The notes: generated by a model from the sequence alone, not told the origin. Shown: positions 15,081 to 24,367, numbered from the stretch's first letter. The stretch is 38,492 bases of DNA from Peribacillus deserti (GCF_016909175.1 NZ_JAFBFI010000026.1:1-38492), one strand, 5' to 3'. Made by a program: numbers and translations.

Positions 15081-15233
15081 CTACGTGTGGTGCTTATCAG
15101 AATCCAGGACTGTACTCAGCAGTACAATATCACGCTGGATTTGTTCACGCACTTTATCCAAGGGACATTTGTAATAATCGTCGATTAAACGGCCTAATTC
15201 TTTTATGTATATACTCTGTTCACTGTGAGTCAT
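15081..15233 (-). CDS. Small protein, 50 aa, paralog of 6913-7056
   Basis: A tiny helical protein of unknown function: it begins MTHSEQSIYIKELGRLIDDY, continues YKCPLDKVREQIQRDIVLLS and ends TVLDSDKHHT. It shares with the 47-aa protein the core IKEL-x2-LI-[acidic]2-[aromatic], a KC, then D-x2-R and DI-x-L-[LI]-S-x2-[LI]D. A dedicated strong terminator follows, so it is probably a real transcript. Its ribosome site (AGAGAC, about 9 bases upstream) is weak. A better site (CAGGTGG) lies further upstream before a 6-codon frame beginning at an ATG near 15272-15278, so translation may be coupled. No Spo0E signature. The family is not one I recognise. Confidence 0.68.
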   Translation of the reverse strand: MTHSEQSIYIKELGRLIDDYYKCPLDKVREQIQRDIVLLSTVLDSDKHHT

Positions 15234-15799
15234 ATCTTTTTTGTCTCTTTCTAAACTAAATATTTAAAGGGTTCATATGATTCCACCTGCTTATTTATAG
15301 ATGGTCTCACATGTATTGTAATATGACTCCTCAAGGAAGTCTAGGTTTTATAAGTCATTCGTACTATTTTATTTCTATTACGTTACTAAACTCCTTACCC
15401 GGAATGTCTATAAATCTAACTAAAAAAGTTAACTTTAAATTTAATTATTTTTGCAGCCAAAGATTGCCTGCCCAACTTACCATTTAGCTAATTAGTTTGT
15501 AAAGTTATTAGTCTTTGGTTAAAAACTAGCTTTCCTCTGTGTTTTGACTCACCCTATTTGATTTTTTACGGAATTAGTATGAATGGTTTAATTTTAGCAT
15601 CACAGGACTAAGGAATCAGCTGACACCGCATAGTTCAATGACTGCCATAGCAGGCAAAATCGGATTTTATGGCAATCCAGCAAATGTAATCCTATTTTTC
15701 CCGCCTTTATACCAAATGTGGGGACTTTGATTTTGGATCGTAACAGTGGAATGTCTTAAAATAAAGGGTATTTTAAGTAAAAGCTCTGTTAAGTTGCCT
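15234..15799. other. Intergenic stretch, nothing recognised
   Basis: AT-rich sequence upstream of the 50-aa gene and before the GC-rich repeat. Apart from the short leader frame near 15260-15278 no ORF with a ribosome site, terminator or RNA structure was seen. Confidence 0.45.
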
Positions 15800-15967
15800 G
15801 TTGATTGCAGCAAAAAATGCGGAGAACGGTCCAGAACGACGAGGAAGGCAGTTCGCAGCTGAACAACAGGAGGGCACTCGCTTACCGCGGGCGCCGGCCT
15901 CCTCTCACATTTTACGCCTGTGGGGTTTCCCTTGCTCAGGATTCTCGCGCCTGAAGCGAATATCAAC
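15800..15967. repeat. GC-rich dispersed Bacillaceae intergenic repeat
   Basis: A GC-rich block in an otherwise AT-rich region, bounded by GTTGATT and its near complement ATATCAAC. It contains CTCGCTTACCGCGGGCG, GCCTCCTC, ACGCCTGTGGGGTTTC and TCTCGCGCCTGAAGCG, which I recognise as a degenerate copy of a repeat widespread between genes in bacilli. About 60 bases near 15811-15870 look inserted or diverged. An open frame crossing it (15667-16077, minus) is not a gene. Confidence 0.6.
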
Positions 15968-16063
15968 ATAGTGCCAAAATCAACAATGTACTTTAATATA
16001 GGCTTAGTAAAAGAAGAAACGGCAAACAATACCTTTAACAGTTCCCCTTTCTTTTGGTTTAAC

Positions 16064-16095
16064 AAAAAAACCGCCACTCCTTAATGGATTGGCGG
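16064..16095 (-). terminator. Terminator of the YitT-family gene
   Basis: Stem CCGCCACTCC / GGATTGGCGG (16071-16080 and 16086-16095, one mismatch), followed on the minus strand by TTTTTTTG, about 32 bases past the stop. Confidence 0.85.
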
Positions 16096-16127
16096 GTAAA
16101 ATGGCAAAGTATAAGGAAAGACAGAAT

Positions 16128-17012
16128 TTAATGTATGCTTCTTTTTTTGAAGCGTCCGCCGCGCACCTCAGCAATGTCGGCTATAGCAATGAATGATTTT
16201 GGATCAATATCTTCAACCAATGATACAAGCTTGGATTCTTCGAGTCGGGTAATGATACAGAAAATCACTTTCTTTTCATCGCCTGTATAGGCACCTTCCC
16301 CTTGAAGATAAGTGACTCCCCTTCCTAATCGGGCATTGATGGCATCTCCAATTTCAGTAATTTGATCACTGATAATATAGGCCGATTTGGATCCTTCAAT
16401 TCCGTCTACTACTGTATCAATGGCTTTTGCTGCGATTACATATGCGAGGATGGAGTACATGGCTCTATCCCAGCTGAAGACAAAACCAGCAGCACCTAAA
16501 ATGAAAATATTTACAAACATAACTATTTCACCAACAGAAAAAGGCACGCGCTTGTTTATGACAATCGCGAGAATCTCTGTCCCGTCTAAGGCTCCGCCAT
16601 TTCGGATAACTAACCCGACACCTACACCTAAAGCCATGCCCCCAAAAATCGTAGCGAGCAGAATATCATCCGTAAAGGCAGGAACAGGATGAAAAAGAGT
16701 AGCAAAAACTGATAGAGCTATAATTCCATATACGGAAGAAAAGGCAAATGTTTTCCCAATTTGCTTATAACCCAGGTAAATAAATGGCAGGTTTAATCCG
16801 AACAAGAAAATCCCCAGTTCTAGACCTGTAAGATGTGAAAGCATAATCGATATACCTGTAATGCCCCCATCAATTACGTGGTTAGGTATTAGGAAAATTT
16901 CCAATCCTGTGGCCATTAATAAGGCACCAATTGTAATAATGATTACCCGGCTGATAATCCTACCTTTTGTTAATTTTTTATGCTGTGCTTTTGCTTGAAT
17001 AAGTTCTGTCAT
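16128..17012 (-). CDS. YitT-family membrane protein (DUF161 + DUF2179)
   Basis: A 294-aa integral membrane protein of the YitT family, common and multi-copy in bacilli, without an established biochemical function. It has about five to six hydrophobic segments in residues 18-195, including the conserved FLIPNHVIDGGITGISIMLS (about 45-64) and RNGGALDGTEILAIVINKR. The C-terminal soluble DUF2179 domain (about 225-290) has the usual RLGRGVTYLQGEGAYTG and IADIAEVRGGRFKKR. The length is standard. ATG at 17012 follows GGCGGGA. It is followed by a strong terminator, and its upstream neighbour on the same strand is the recombinase (42 bases away), which might share its transcript. Confidence 0.92.
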   Translation of the reverse strand: MTELIQAKAQHKKLTKGRIISRVIIITIGALLMATGLEIFLIPNHVIDGGITGISIMLSHLTGLELGIFLFGLNLPFIYLGYKQIGKTFAFSSVYGIIALSVFATLFHPVPAFTDDILLATIFGGMALGVGVGLVIRNGGALDGTEILAIVINKRVPFSVGEIVMFVNIFILGAAGFVFSWDRAMYSILAYVIAAKAIDTVVDGIEGSKSAYIISDQITEIGDAINARLGRGVTYLQGEGAYTGDEKKVIFCIITRLEESKLVSLVEDIDPKSFIAIADIAEVRGGRFKKRSIH

Positions 17013-17054
17013 AAGATCCCGCCTTTTTAATCAATTTTTCTCTAAATACCAATT

Positions 17055-17621
17055 TTACAAATTCACATCAATAATCGAACGAGCAGGTTCTTCCTTAGTA
17101 ATGCCAAGATATTTATAGGTTTCTGATGGGGTGGCATGATGGTAGTGTTCTTGGATGATGGAGATAGAAACACCTTTTTTGTATGCATGATAGCCAAAGG
17201 TTTTACGCATGGAGCTGGCACCAAATTTCCCTTTAATGCCAAGACGATCGATAGCATCATGTATGATGCGATGTGCCTGCTGGCGGCTGATAGGATTCTT
17301 TGTTTTTAGTGAGGCATAAATGTAATCATTTGGAGATAATCCGGAGTTATTTAGGTAATGTTCCAAGGCAGATCTTACTTTGGAATTAAAGTAAATCTCC
17401 TTTTGGCGTACTGATTCTTCACAGGGAATCTCGTAAAAAGTTTTAATTTTATTCTTGCCGCAAACTACATCACCAGCTTTTATGACAAGCATGTCACTAA
17501 TTTTCATGCCGGTATTAATTCCCATAACAAAAAGTAAAAAATCCCTTTCAGAATGTTGTTTAAGATCCTTTTTGATTTCGTCAATTTGCTGAACATCCTT
17601 AAATGGCTCAACAAAATCCAT
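17055..17621 (-). CDS. Solitary tyrosine recombinase / integrase-like protein with altered catalytic residues
   Basis: A 188-aa catalytic-domain-only member of the tyrosine recombinase family, similar in size to B. subtilis YoeC; the N-terminal core-binding domain is missing or minimal. Motifs: INTGMKISDMLVIKAGDV (about 35-52), ISRQQAHRIIHDAIDRLGIK, ASSMRKTFGYHAYKKG (135-150) and IIQEHYHHATPSETYKYLGI with candidate nucleophile Tyr171. Two catalytic positions look changed: the first Arg (normally GLRISDL) is Lys40, and the His of the HxxR motif is Ser136, while Arg139, His162 and Tyr171 remain. The ATG at 17621 has GGAGAG upstream; 17639 lacks one. No phage genes or attachment sites surround it, so it may be a domesticated DNA-binding protein. 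Confidence 0.85.
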   Translation of the reverse strand: MDFVEPFKDVQQIDEIKKDLKQHSERDFLLFVMGINTGMKISDMLVIKAGDVVCGKNKIKTFYEIPCEESVRQKEIYFNSKVRSALEHYLNNSGLSPNDYIYASLKTKNPISRQQAHRIIHDAIDRLGIKGKFGASSMRKTFGYHAYKKGVSISIIQEHYHHATPSETYKYLGITKEEPARSIIDVNL

Positions 17622-17787
17622 CTTCATCTCTCCATCCATGTAACATAATTCTATTTTATCATAGTATATGTTACATATCTATTTAGTTGCTTGCAGATTA
17701 AATATGATTCAGCCGGCCGGCGCATTGTTTTTAATTTAACTTTAGATTTTCTGTTTAAGTTAATAAAATACGGGGTATACTATTATT

Positions 17788-17855
17788 ATACTCGTTGCGG
17801 GACTTAACCATTCGCAACGGTAGAGGCTCGGGGTTCTCCCGGGCCTTTTTGTTTT
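17788..17855 (+). ncRNA. Putative small structured RNA or leader with terminator
   Basis: Two adjacent hairpins: stem 1 CGTTGCG / CGCAACG (17793-17799 and 17813-17819, 13-base loop) and stem 2 GGCTCGGGG / TCCCGGGCC (17825-17833 and 17837-17845), followed by TTTTTGTTTT, a strong terminator. A TATACT -10 lies at 17776-17781 with a poor -35 (TTTAAG, 16-bp spacer), predicting an RNA of about 67 nt. It matches no riboswitch or small RNA class I know. It lies between the divergent recombinase gene and the gene at 18013, so it may be independent or an attenuator of that gene. Confidence 0.6.
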
Positions 17856-18012
17856 GATACAAGGTTTAATATATGCCCAATGATTACGGGCTCGCCAAAG
17901 TATACCAAAGGCTCGACCCAGCATAAAAATAGCAGTTTATTGAAAATCGACATTGGGAATAACATTTTAATAAGATGTGAAGTCACATAAGTTTATTAAA
18001 GGAGGAATGGCA

Positions 18013-18363
18013 ATGGGGATCATAAATAAAATTGTACACAAAGCTAAGCTTTCATTGAATCAAGCCAATGCCAGTGTAAAAGAACGTATATTTGATTTCA
18101 CGGGTACGAATTCAGCAACTATACCTCAATTGGCGGATTATATCCAAAAGCATCCTGACACCAAAATGAAACGAAAAGTACTTTTGGGTAATATGTATAG
18201 TGTGTATGAATTAAACAGCGGAGATATCTTTTATTATTTAGAAAAAAGAAACGCTAATATTCTGCAATTGGATGTCCAGTCACAAGCACAGGATCTTATC
18301 ACCTATCGATCTTATAAGGATCAATACACCTTGAATACACCAATAAAAATTCCGGAAAAATAA
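18013..18363 (+). CDS. Hypothetical protein, 116 aa
   Basis: Unrecognised soluble protein. The N-terminus is basic and helical (MGIINKIVHKAKLSLNQANA), the middle has TIPQLADYIQKHPDTKMKRK, and the second half is probably beta-rich (LGNMYSVYELNSGDIFYYLE, then LQLDVQSQAQDLITY). No signal peptide, transmembrane segment or catalytic motif is seen. ATG at 18013 is chosen because AAAGGAGG lies seven bases upstream; the ATG at 18007 is too close and 17977 lacks a site. A strong terminator follows. The structured RNA at 17788-17855 ends about 157 bases upstream and could be part of its leader. Confidence 0.7.
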   Translation: MGIINKIVHKAKLSLNQANASVKERIFDFTGTNSATIPQLADYIQKHPDTKMKRKVLLGNMYSVYELNSGDIFYYLEKRNANILQLDVQSQAQDLITYRSYKDQYTLNTPIKIPEK

Positions 18364-18373
18364 AGTATAGTAA

Positions 18374-18416
18374 TCAAAAAACAGAAAGCCGGCGCAGTGG
18401 GCTTTCTGTTTTTTGG
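18374..18416 (+). terminator. Terminator of the 18013-18363 gene
   Basis: Perfect 15-bp stem AAAAAACAGAAAGCC / GGCTTTCTGTTTTTT with a 9-base loop, just after the stop; symmetrical, so potentially bidirectional. Confidence 0.92.
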
Positions 18417-18525
18417 ACTATCTGATAAAAAGCTGCCGCCTTACCTATTTTGGGGTTAATCCATTCATTAGAACAAAAATTCTGCGTTGAATTTCTGCTT
18501 CGTCATCCCATTCCGCCTCCGGCGT

Positions 18526-18981
18526 TTAACTTTTTAATATTTTGTTACGTTTCTCCATAAAATGCAGGGGCTGATCTAGCTGCACGAACCCATAACCTGC
18601 ATATAGCGAATGAGCATCATGAGTTGCTAACATCAGCCTCCTGACTTCTAAAAGGTCTTCTTGTTCTGTAATTACCTCCACTAACCATTTGGATAATCCC
18701 TTTCCCCGATATGCTGGGAGAACAAACACATCACTTAGGTATCCAAAGGTCGTTAGATCAGTGATTACCCGGCCAAATCCCGCTTGTTTATACATACCGC
18801 TTGGACTGGTCTCATAAATCCCAAAACAAAGTGGAATATTCTTTATTGATTTTACAACTTTTTCTCTTGTTATACCTTTTGACCAATAAGAATCGTTACT
18901 TAGAAAATGATGAATCGTAATTATATCTAATAATTCTTTCTTTGTAGAAATCACAAAATTATTATTTTTCCAAGTATCCAT
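18526..18981 (-). CDS. GNAT-family N-acetyltransferase
   Basis: A 151-aa acetyl-CoA-dependent N-acetyltransferase of unknown substrate. The fold is visible: strand FGIYETSPSGMYKQAGFGRV, beta-4 FGYLSDVFVLPAYRG, the acetyl-CoA pyrophosphate loop YRGKGLSKWLVEVI (about 95-108) and the C-terminal LYAGYGFVQLDQPLHFMEKR. The N-terminal FLSNDSYWSKGITREKV is typical of a common Bacillus subgroup. ATG at 18981 follows GGAGAAAG; longer in-frame starts would overlap the antiporter gene. It begins 31 bases after the NhaC-type antiporter stop, so the two are probably co-transcribed; no functional link is obvious. Confidence 0.9.
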   Translation of the reverse strand: MDTWKNNNFVISTKKELLDIITIHHFLSNDSYWSKGITREKVVKSIKNIPLCFGIYETSPSGMYKQAGFGRVITDLTTFGYLSDVFVLPAYRGKGLSKWLVEVITEQEDLLEVRRLMLATHDAHSLYAGYGFVQLDQPLHFMEKRNKILKS

Positions 18982-19012
18982 TAGCTTTCTCCATCTTACT
19001 AACTTAGTCATT

Positions 19013-20344
19013 TTACAATTTCCCATCTGATTCTAGTGGACGATCGTTTATTTTGAGATTTCCATTCCTCAAAATTGAAAATAAAATGGTGAGGCATGGC
19101 AGAATCCATAAAAAAACCGCATAAGGCAAATAGGAAAAGAGAGACACATTCAAGATAGTACTGCACATGATCGCAAGTATGCTCCATGGCACCATTCCTG
19201 GAAAAATAAGAGTGGTGTCACCCATCACTCTTGCAAGGTCCTCCCTTTTATAATATTTACTCCAATGAGAAAGGAATGACCTTCCGGTAAGGATTATTGG
19301 CAATGTTTGATTGGCTGCTATAAAAGAGATAAATAAAGTCGATAAAATGATCTTAATAGAATCGTCTTTCAGAGACTTAGAAGTCTTCAGCCATTTGTCC
19401 AAGTATGGCTGAATCATATTGAGTTCTTCAAGAAGACCGTTGTAAGCTCCCGCCACTATAATAAATAGCAGTAAAGAGTACATATGAGCGAGACCTCCAC
19501 CAGTTCCTTCGATTCCATACCAAAAACCATAGAGAAGCTGAGAAAAAGAGAGACTCTTATATATGGCAATTAAACCAGCTGAAGCTATGCTCGCGATAAA
19601 TCCGTATAGAATCTTTACTCTCATAAGTACCATTACAACTAAAAATAGCGGCGGGATAAACTGAATGAAAAGAATGCTTCCATTAGAATTAACGAATAAG
19701 GTCTTACCTTGTATATCAATAAAATGATCTATTATGGCATAAAACAAACAGCAAATTAAAATTGCTGGCAAAGTGGTAGTGATCATTGCTTTCTGCTGGC
19801 TCTTAACACTAATTTCAATCGTATGTGCCATCAGCTGATGGGCACTTGAAAAAGGAGAAGTACGATCACCTACAAAAGCGCCGGAAATAAGGGCTCCCGC
19901 AGTTATTTCCATTGGCAGTCCCAGTAAAACAGCCGTACTCATAATCGGTACTCCAATGGCGCTTAAAGTACCAACAGACGTACCAAGCGTCATAGAAAAC
20001 AAAGCTGCAGCTAAGAAGGATAAAATAAAAAAATGATTTGGATCAAGCAGCCGCAAGGTAACTGCTACCATTTGGTCAAGAGTCCCTGATAAATGCCAGG
20101 ATGGAAGCAAGAAGCTCACAAAGAACAATATCAGAACAACAATTCTGGTTTTAGCCGCTCCTCTAAAAGAGATATCCAGCAACTTTTTAATTGGTACTTT
20201 CTTTTGCCTGCAGAGAACAAGCAATACTAGGAATCCCGGTAAAAACCCGATAACTAATGGTATATGTGCAATAACTGAATAAAGCACTCCAGTTAAAGTA
20301 ATTACAAACAGAAAGATTACTTCTTTGGCTTTAAATGTCGTCAT
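19013..20344 (-). CDS. NhaC-family Na+/H+ antiporter
   Basis: A 443-aa polytopic membrane protein of the NhaC ion transporter family, which exchanges cytoplasmic Na+ (some members malate/lactate couples) for protons. About 11-12 hydrophobic segments are seen. The diagnostic motif is TAGALISGAFVGDRTSPFSS (about residues 148-167), corresponding to GA-x-ISGA-x-GD-x-SP of NhaC; SFIAANQTLPIILTGRSF and MGDTTLIFPGMVPWSI are typical of the second half. ATG at 20344 follows GAAGGTG. The GNAT gene follows closely. The ion cannot be deduced from sequence alone. Confidence 0.9.
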   Translation of the reverse strand: MTTFKAKEVIFLFVITLTGVLYSVIAHIPLVIGFLPGFLVLLVLCRQKKVPIKKLLDISFRGAAKTRIVVLILFFVSFLLPSWHLSGTLDQMVAVTLRLLDPNHFFILSFLAAALFSMTLGTSVGTLSAIGVPIMSTAVLLGLPMEITAGALISGAFVGDRTSPFSSAHQLMAHTIEISVKSQQKAMITTTLPAILICCLFYAIIDHFIDIQGKTLFVNSNGSILFIQFIPPLFLVVMVLMRVKILYGFIASIASAGLIAIYKSLSFSQLLYGFWYGIEGTGGGLAHMYSLLLFIIVAGAYNGLLEELNMIQPYLDKWLKTSKSLKDDSIKIILSTLFISFIAANQTLPIILTGRSFLSHWSKYYKREDLARVMGDTTLIFPGMVPWSILAIMCSTILNVSLFSYLPYAVFLWILPCLTILFSILRNGNLKINDRPLESDGKL

Positions 20345-20741
20345 TTTTCACCTTCTATATTTATGTATCATTTTATAGTTACACTAGATATATTAGAGCT
20401 GCCTACAACTAGCTGCAGTACTGCTGCTCCTCACAAATTATAGCAGTGGAGGTATGATTGCAGCCAAATATTTCACTTATTCAAGGAATTACATACTATA
20501 AGCTTAACTATTTCCGTTTACATAGAGCTGCCTCACCCGTCGATTTGATTTCATTGAAGTACTGTATTATACCCTTTCAGGAAAATTCCATCTGAATGTT
20601 TTTCACAAAATATACATATTTTGAAATAACTTTAGCGCAAAAACATGACATTTGTGTATGTTTTTTTTGTTGTAAATCTACCAAAATTAAAGAGTATCTT
20701 TTAACAGATTCACAGTTACATTTTTATGGGAGGACTCAATT
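20345..20741. other. Intergenic region between divergent genes
   Basis: About 400 bases between the divergent antiporter and DegV genes. It must hold both promoters, but I could not fix a convincing -35/-10 pair. No ORF, hairpin-T or repeat was recognised. Confidence 0.4.
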
Positions 20742-21596
20742 ATGAAAAAAGCTAAAGTTGCCTGGATAACGGACACAACCAGCTCTTTAAGCAGAGAATT
20801 TATCGAAAACAACAATATATTTGTTGTACCGCTTAATGTACTTATTAATCAAGTATCTTTTAAAGAAATGATAGATATAACAGATAAAGAATTTTATGAA
20901 CGAATGGAAAAAGAAGAAGGTACGTTCCAATCATCACAGCCATCTGTGGGTGATTTTGTTGATTTGTACAAAAGTCTTAAGAGTGAATATGATTTTGGAA
21001 TAGCAATTCATGCTTCAAGCAAACTTACAGGAACCTATCAGACTTCTATGATGGCAGCAGAAATAGCTGAATTTAAAATTTTTGCTCTAGATTCACAAAC
21101 TGGTTCCTATCCTCTCTCTTTTCTAATCAAGAAAGGAATAGAATTGCTTGACTCTGGTCTTCATGAACAAGAACTAATCAGCAAGCTGAAGAGTTATCGT
21201 GACCATACCAGACTTTACCTGGTGCCTTCCAACCTGAATCAGCTTCACAAAAGCGGCCGAGTTTCAGGCACACAAAAAATGCTGGCTGACTTATTTAAGA
21301 TTAAGCCTATATTATCTATAGAAAATGGAGAAGCAAAAATTAAAGAAAAAGTGAGAACTGAAAAAAGAGCTTTAGCATGGCTTATTTCGCAGCTTCAAGA
21401 AGAAAACAAGCAATATAAAATTAGAAAAGCAGCGGTTGTACATGCAAATAATGCAGAACAGGCATTGAAAGTTCAGCAGCTGATTACTGAATCCATTCCA
21501 GGTCTTGAAACTGAAACTTTAATGCTGATACCAGTTGCAGGAGTCCATACAGGGGTTGGTACAATAGGGTTATCATGGGTTTGCGAACAGAACTAA
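20742..21596 (+). CDS. DegV-family fatty-acid-binding protein
   Basis: A 284-aa cytosolic protein of the DegV/FakB family, whose members bind a fatty acid and present it to the FakA kinase for phosphorylation. Family marks: WITDTTSSLSREFIENNNI at the N-terminus, FQSSQPSVGDFVDLY, the lipid-contact loop ASSKLTGTYQTSMMAAEIAE, LDSQTGSYPLSFLIKKGIEL, and LVPSNLNQLHKSGRVSG. The C-terminus (AGVHTGVGTIGLSWV) is the usual lid region. Length is normal. Start ATG follows GGGAGGA. It is monocistronic. Whether it serves fatty-acid incorporation here is inference; fakA is not in the window. Confidence 0.93.
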   Translation: MKKAKVAWITDTTSSLSREFIENNNIFVVPLNVLINQVSFKEMIDITDKEFYERMEKEEGTFQSSQPSVGDFVDLYKSLKSEYDFGIAIHASSKLTGTYQTSMMAAEIAEFKIFALDSQTGSYPLSFLIKKGIELLDSGLHEQELISKLKSYRDHTRLYLVPSNLNQLHKSGRVSGTQKMLADLFKIKPILSIENGEAKIKEKVRTEKRALAWLISQLQEENKQYKIRKAAVVHANNAEQALKVQQLITESIPGLETETLMLIPVAGVHTGVGTIGLSWVCEQN

Positions 21597-21619
21597 TTTC
21601 CTGCCCCAAATCTTCATTA

Positions 21620-21685
21620 TCTCCAGAAGCTTCAAAAGCTGGCTATCGTTAACTCTCTAATTCCAGCTTTCTATCTGGTTTTGCA
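21620..21685 (+). terminator. Possible terminator of the degV-like gene
   Basis: Inverted repeat AAAGCTGG / CCAGCTTT with a long loop, enclosed by CCAGA / TCTGG, ending in TTTTG. The loop is long and the T run short, so support is modest. Confidence 0.4.
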
Positions 21686-21728
21686 TATACCTTAGCACTT
21701 TTCGTTTTCCTTTCTTTTTATAGAGCAA

Positions 21729-21757
21729 AAAAATAAACTGCCGGCTATGCCGGCAGT
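21729..21757 (-). terminator. Terminator of the YndM-like gene
   Basis: Stem ACTGCCGG / CCGGCAGT with a 5-base loop, followed on the minus strand by TTATTTTTTTG, 26 bases past the stop codon. Confidence 0.9.
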
Positions 21758-21783
21758 CTGAAAGGCTCGTAAATCACAAATCT

Positions 21784-22182
21784 TTAATGAGCAGATTCAT
21801 GACGGTGTCTTTCGTTAAATACGTTATTGGCAAGATATTTGTGGAAGAACCACTCACCAGCTCCTACTGCAATGGCAGAAAGAAGAGCTCCTAATAGCGT
21901 CTGCTCCGTATCAGTAAATAATGCATTCCCCATAAGCCATACAACGATAAAAGTTAATACCATATCGGAAATGGTAGCTACCATATTCCTTTTTGAATAC
22001 TCGGTATCATTTCTAGTGCCTCGGAATATGAACAAATCTCCCAAAACATAGGCTAACACAGTAAGTACGGCACTAATTAATAGTGTGTCGCTCAATTCTC
22101 CGCCAAATATTCCGGAGAGAATGATGCCTAAAACTACTGCAATCATAACGAATTTAATAAGAAGTGCTTTTACATGTTCCAT
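21784..22182 (-). CDS. DUF2512 (YndM-like) membrane protein
   Basis: A 132-aa protein with four predicted membrane helices: residues about 8-27, 33-53 (LLISAVLTVLAYVLGDLFIF), 70-86 and 92-112. It matches the Bacillus YndM/DUF2512 family, usually annotated as a small inner-membrane protein without known function. The C-terminal tail is short and histidine-rich (NERHRHESAH). ATG at 22182 follows a good AGGAGG. It is a single-gene unit with a strong terminator. Confidence 0.85.
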   Translation of the reverse strand: MEHVKALLIKFVMIAVVLGIILSGIFGGELSDTLLISAVLTVLAYVLGDLFIFRGTRNDTEYSKRNMVATISDMVLTFIVVWLMGNALFTDTEQTLLGALLSAIAVGAGEWFFHKYLANNVFNERHRHESAH

Positions 22183-22308
22183 CTTGTTTCCTCCTTTTTA
22201 ATTGGCCTACTTTTATATACCCAGTTTGTGAATAATAAACCATTCTTTTTTAATATTCATTTAGATTTCATTGGACTATTAGCTTTAATATAAGAGTACA
22301 GGTAATAC

Positions 22309-23611
<1,303 letters not shown>

Positions 23612-23738
23612 CTATTTATAAACAATTAAGTATATAGTCCTTTTCAATTCTTTTCCCCCGCAGGACAGCTTAAATCCGAAAAATATAATGCTCATCGGGA
23701 TCATCATTCAACTTCGTTTTTTGTTTATTTTTGCACAC

Positions 23739-23770
23739 AAAAACCAGCCGGACCTTTAAGACTCCGGCTG
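23739..23770 (-). terminator. Terminator of the YbaK-type gene
   Basis: Perfect 8-bp stem CAGCCGGA / TCCGGCTG (23745-23752 and 23763-23770), followed on the minus strand by GTTTTTG, 17 bases past the stop. Confidence 0.85.
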
Positions 23771-23786
23771 TTTTCGAAGGTATTTT

Positions 23787-24254
23787 TTAATCAATATTCT
23801 CAGCATCTATTACTGTACCCTTCGTAATTTCACAAAGTTGTGTAAAAGTGATTGGAAGTGCTGAATGAGGTGTACCTGCAGCCGTGTAGACTTTTTCAAA
23901 CCGATTCATCGACTCATCCAGGAAAATAGGAACCTCTTCGTTCAAAGCAAAAGGACAAACCCCTCCAATAGGAAATCCGGTAATTTCCTCAACTTCTTTC
24001 GGCGAAGCAAGCTTTGGTTTTCCAGGGCCTAACAACTTTTTCACCTTCTTTTGGTTAATTCGTATATCTCCCGCTGTTACAAATAAGCCAAACTGATTTC
24101 CTGTTTTAAAAAGGATCGATTTCGCGATTTGCGCTCCTTCTACTCCTAGCGCTTTTGCAGCTTCTTCCACTGTATTAGTCTTTTCGGTGAACTCAATCGG
24201 CTCTAAATGTTCGTTAAAAATTTTCACGTAATCTCGGACTTTTTGTATAGACAT
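23787..24254 (-). CDS. YbaK/EbsC-family aminoacyl-tRNA deacylase
   Basis: A 155-aa stand-alone member of the YbaK/ProX editing-domain family, which hydrolyses mischarged tRNAs such as Cys-tRNA(Pro). Family features: VEEAAKALGVEGAQIAKSIL (about 28-47, with the catalytic-type Lys in IAKSILFK), FVTAGDIRINQKKVKKLLG, TGFPIGGVCPFAL and AAGTPHSALPITFTQL. The protein resembles B. subtilis YwhH in length and composition. The start ATG lies downstream of a GAGGGA site. It is monocistronic with its own terminator. The precise tRNA/amino-acid specificity cannot be read from the sequence. Confidence 0.9.
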   Translation of the reverse strand: MSIQKVRDYVKIFNEHLEPIEFTEKTNTVEEAAKALGVEGAQIAKSILFKTGNQFGLFVTAGDIRINQKKVKKLLGPGKPKLASPKEVEEITGFPIGGVCPFALNEEVPIFLDESMNRFEKVYTAAGTPHSALPITFTQLCEITKGTVIDAENID

Positions 24255-24333
24255 AGCTTCCCTCTTCTTAAGTTTGAATTTTATAAAATGTTAAATTATT
24301 TCATCGCGAATTTCAAGTATACTGCTTTAAGAC

Positions 24334-24367
24334 AGCAAAAGAGCACTGCGCTAAAGCAATGCTCTTC
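24334..24367 (-). terminator. Terminator of the Gfo/Idh/MocA gene
   Basis: Stem AGAGCAnTGC / GCnnTGCTCT, in which AAGAGCATTGC pairs imperfectly with GCGCAGTGCTCTT, followed on the minus strand by TTGC. It lies about 20 bases past the stop. Confidence 0.65.

Noticed and set aside
15667-16077. 136-codon open frame on the minus strand
   Set aside because: It runs across the GC-rich dispersed repeat, has no ribosome site and its composition changes abruptly along its length. It is a repeat artefact.
17788-17855. tRNA or known riboswitch
   Set aside because: There is no cloverleaf, no GGTTC arm and no match to preQ1, ZTP, fluoride or other short riboswitch cores I know.
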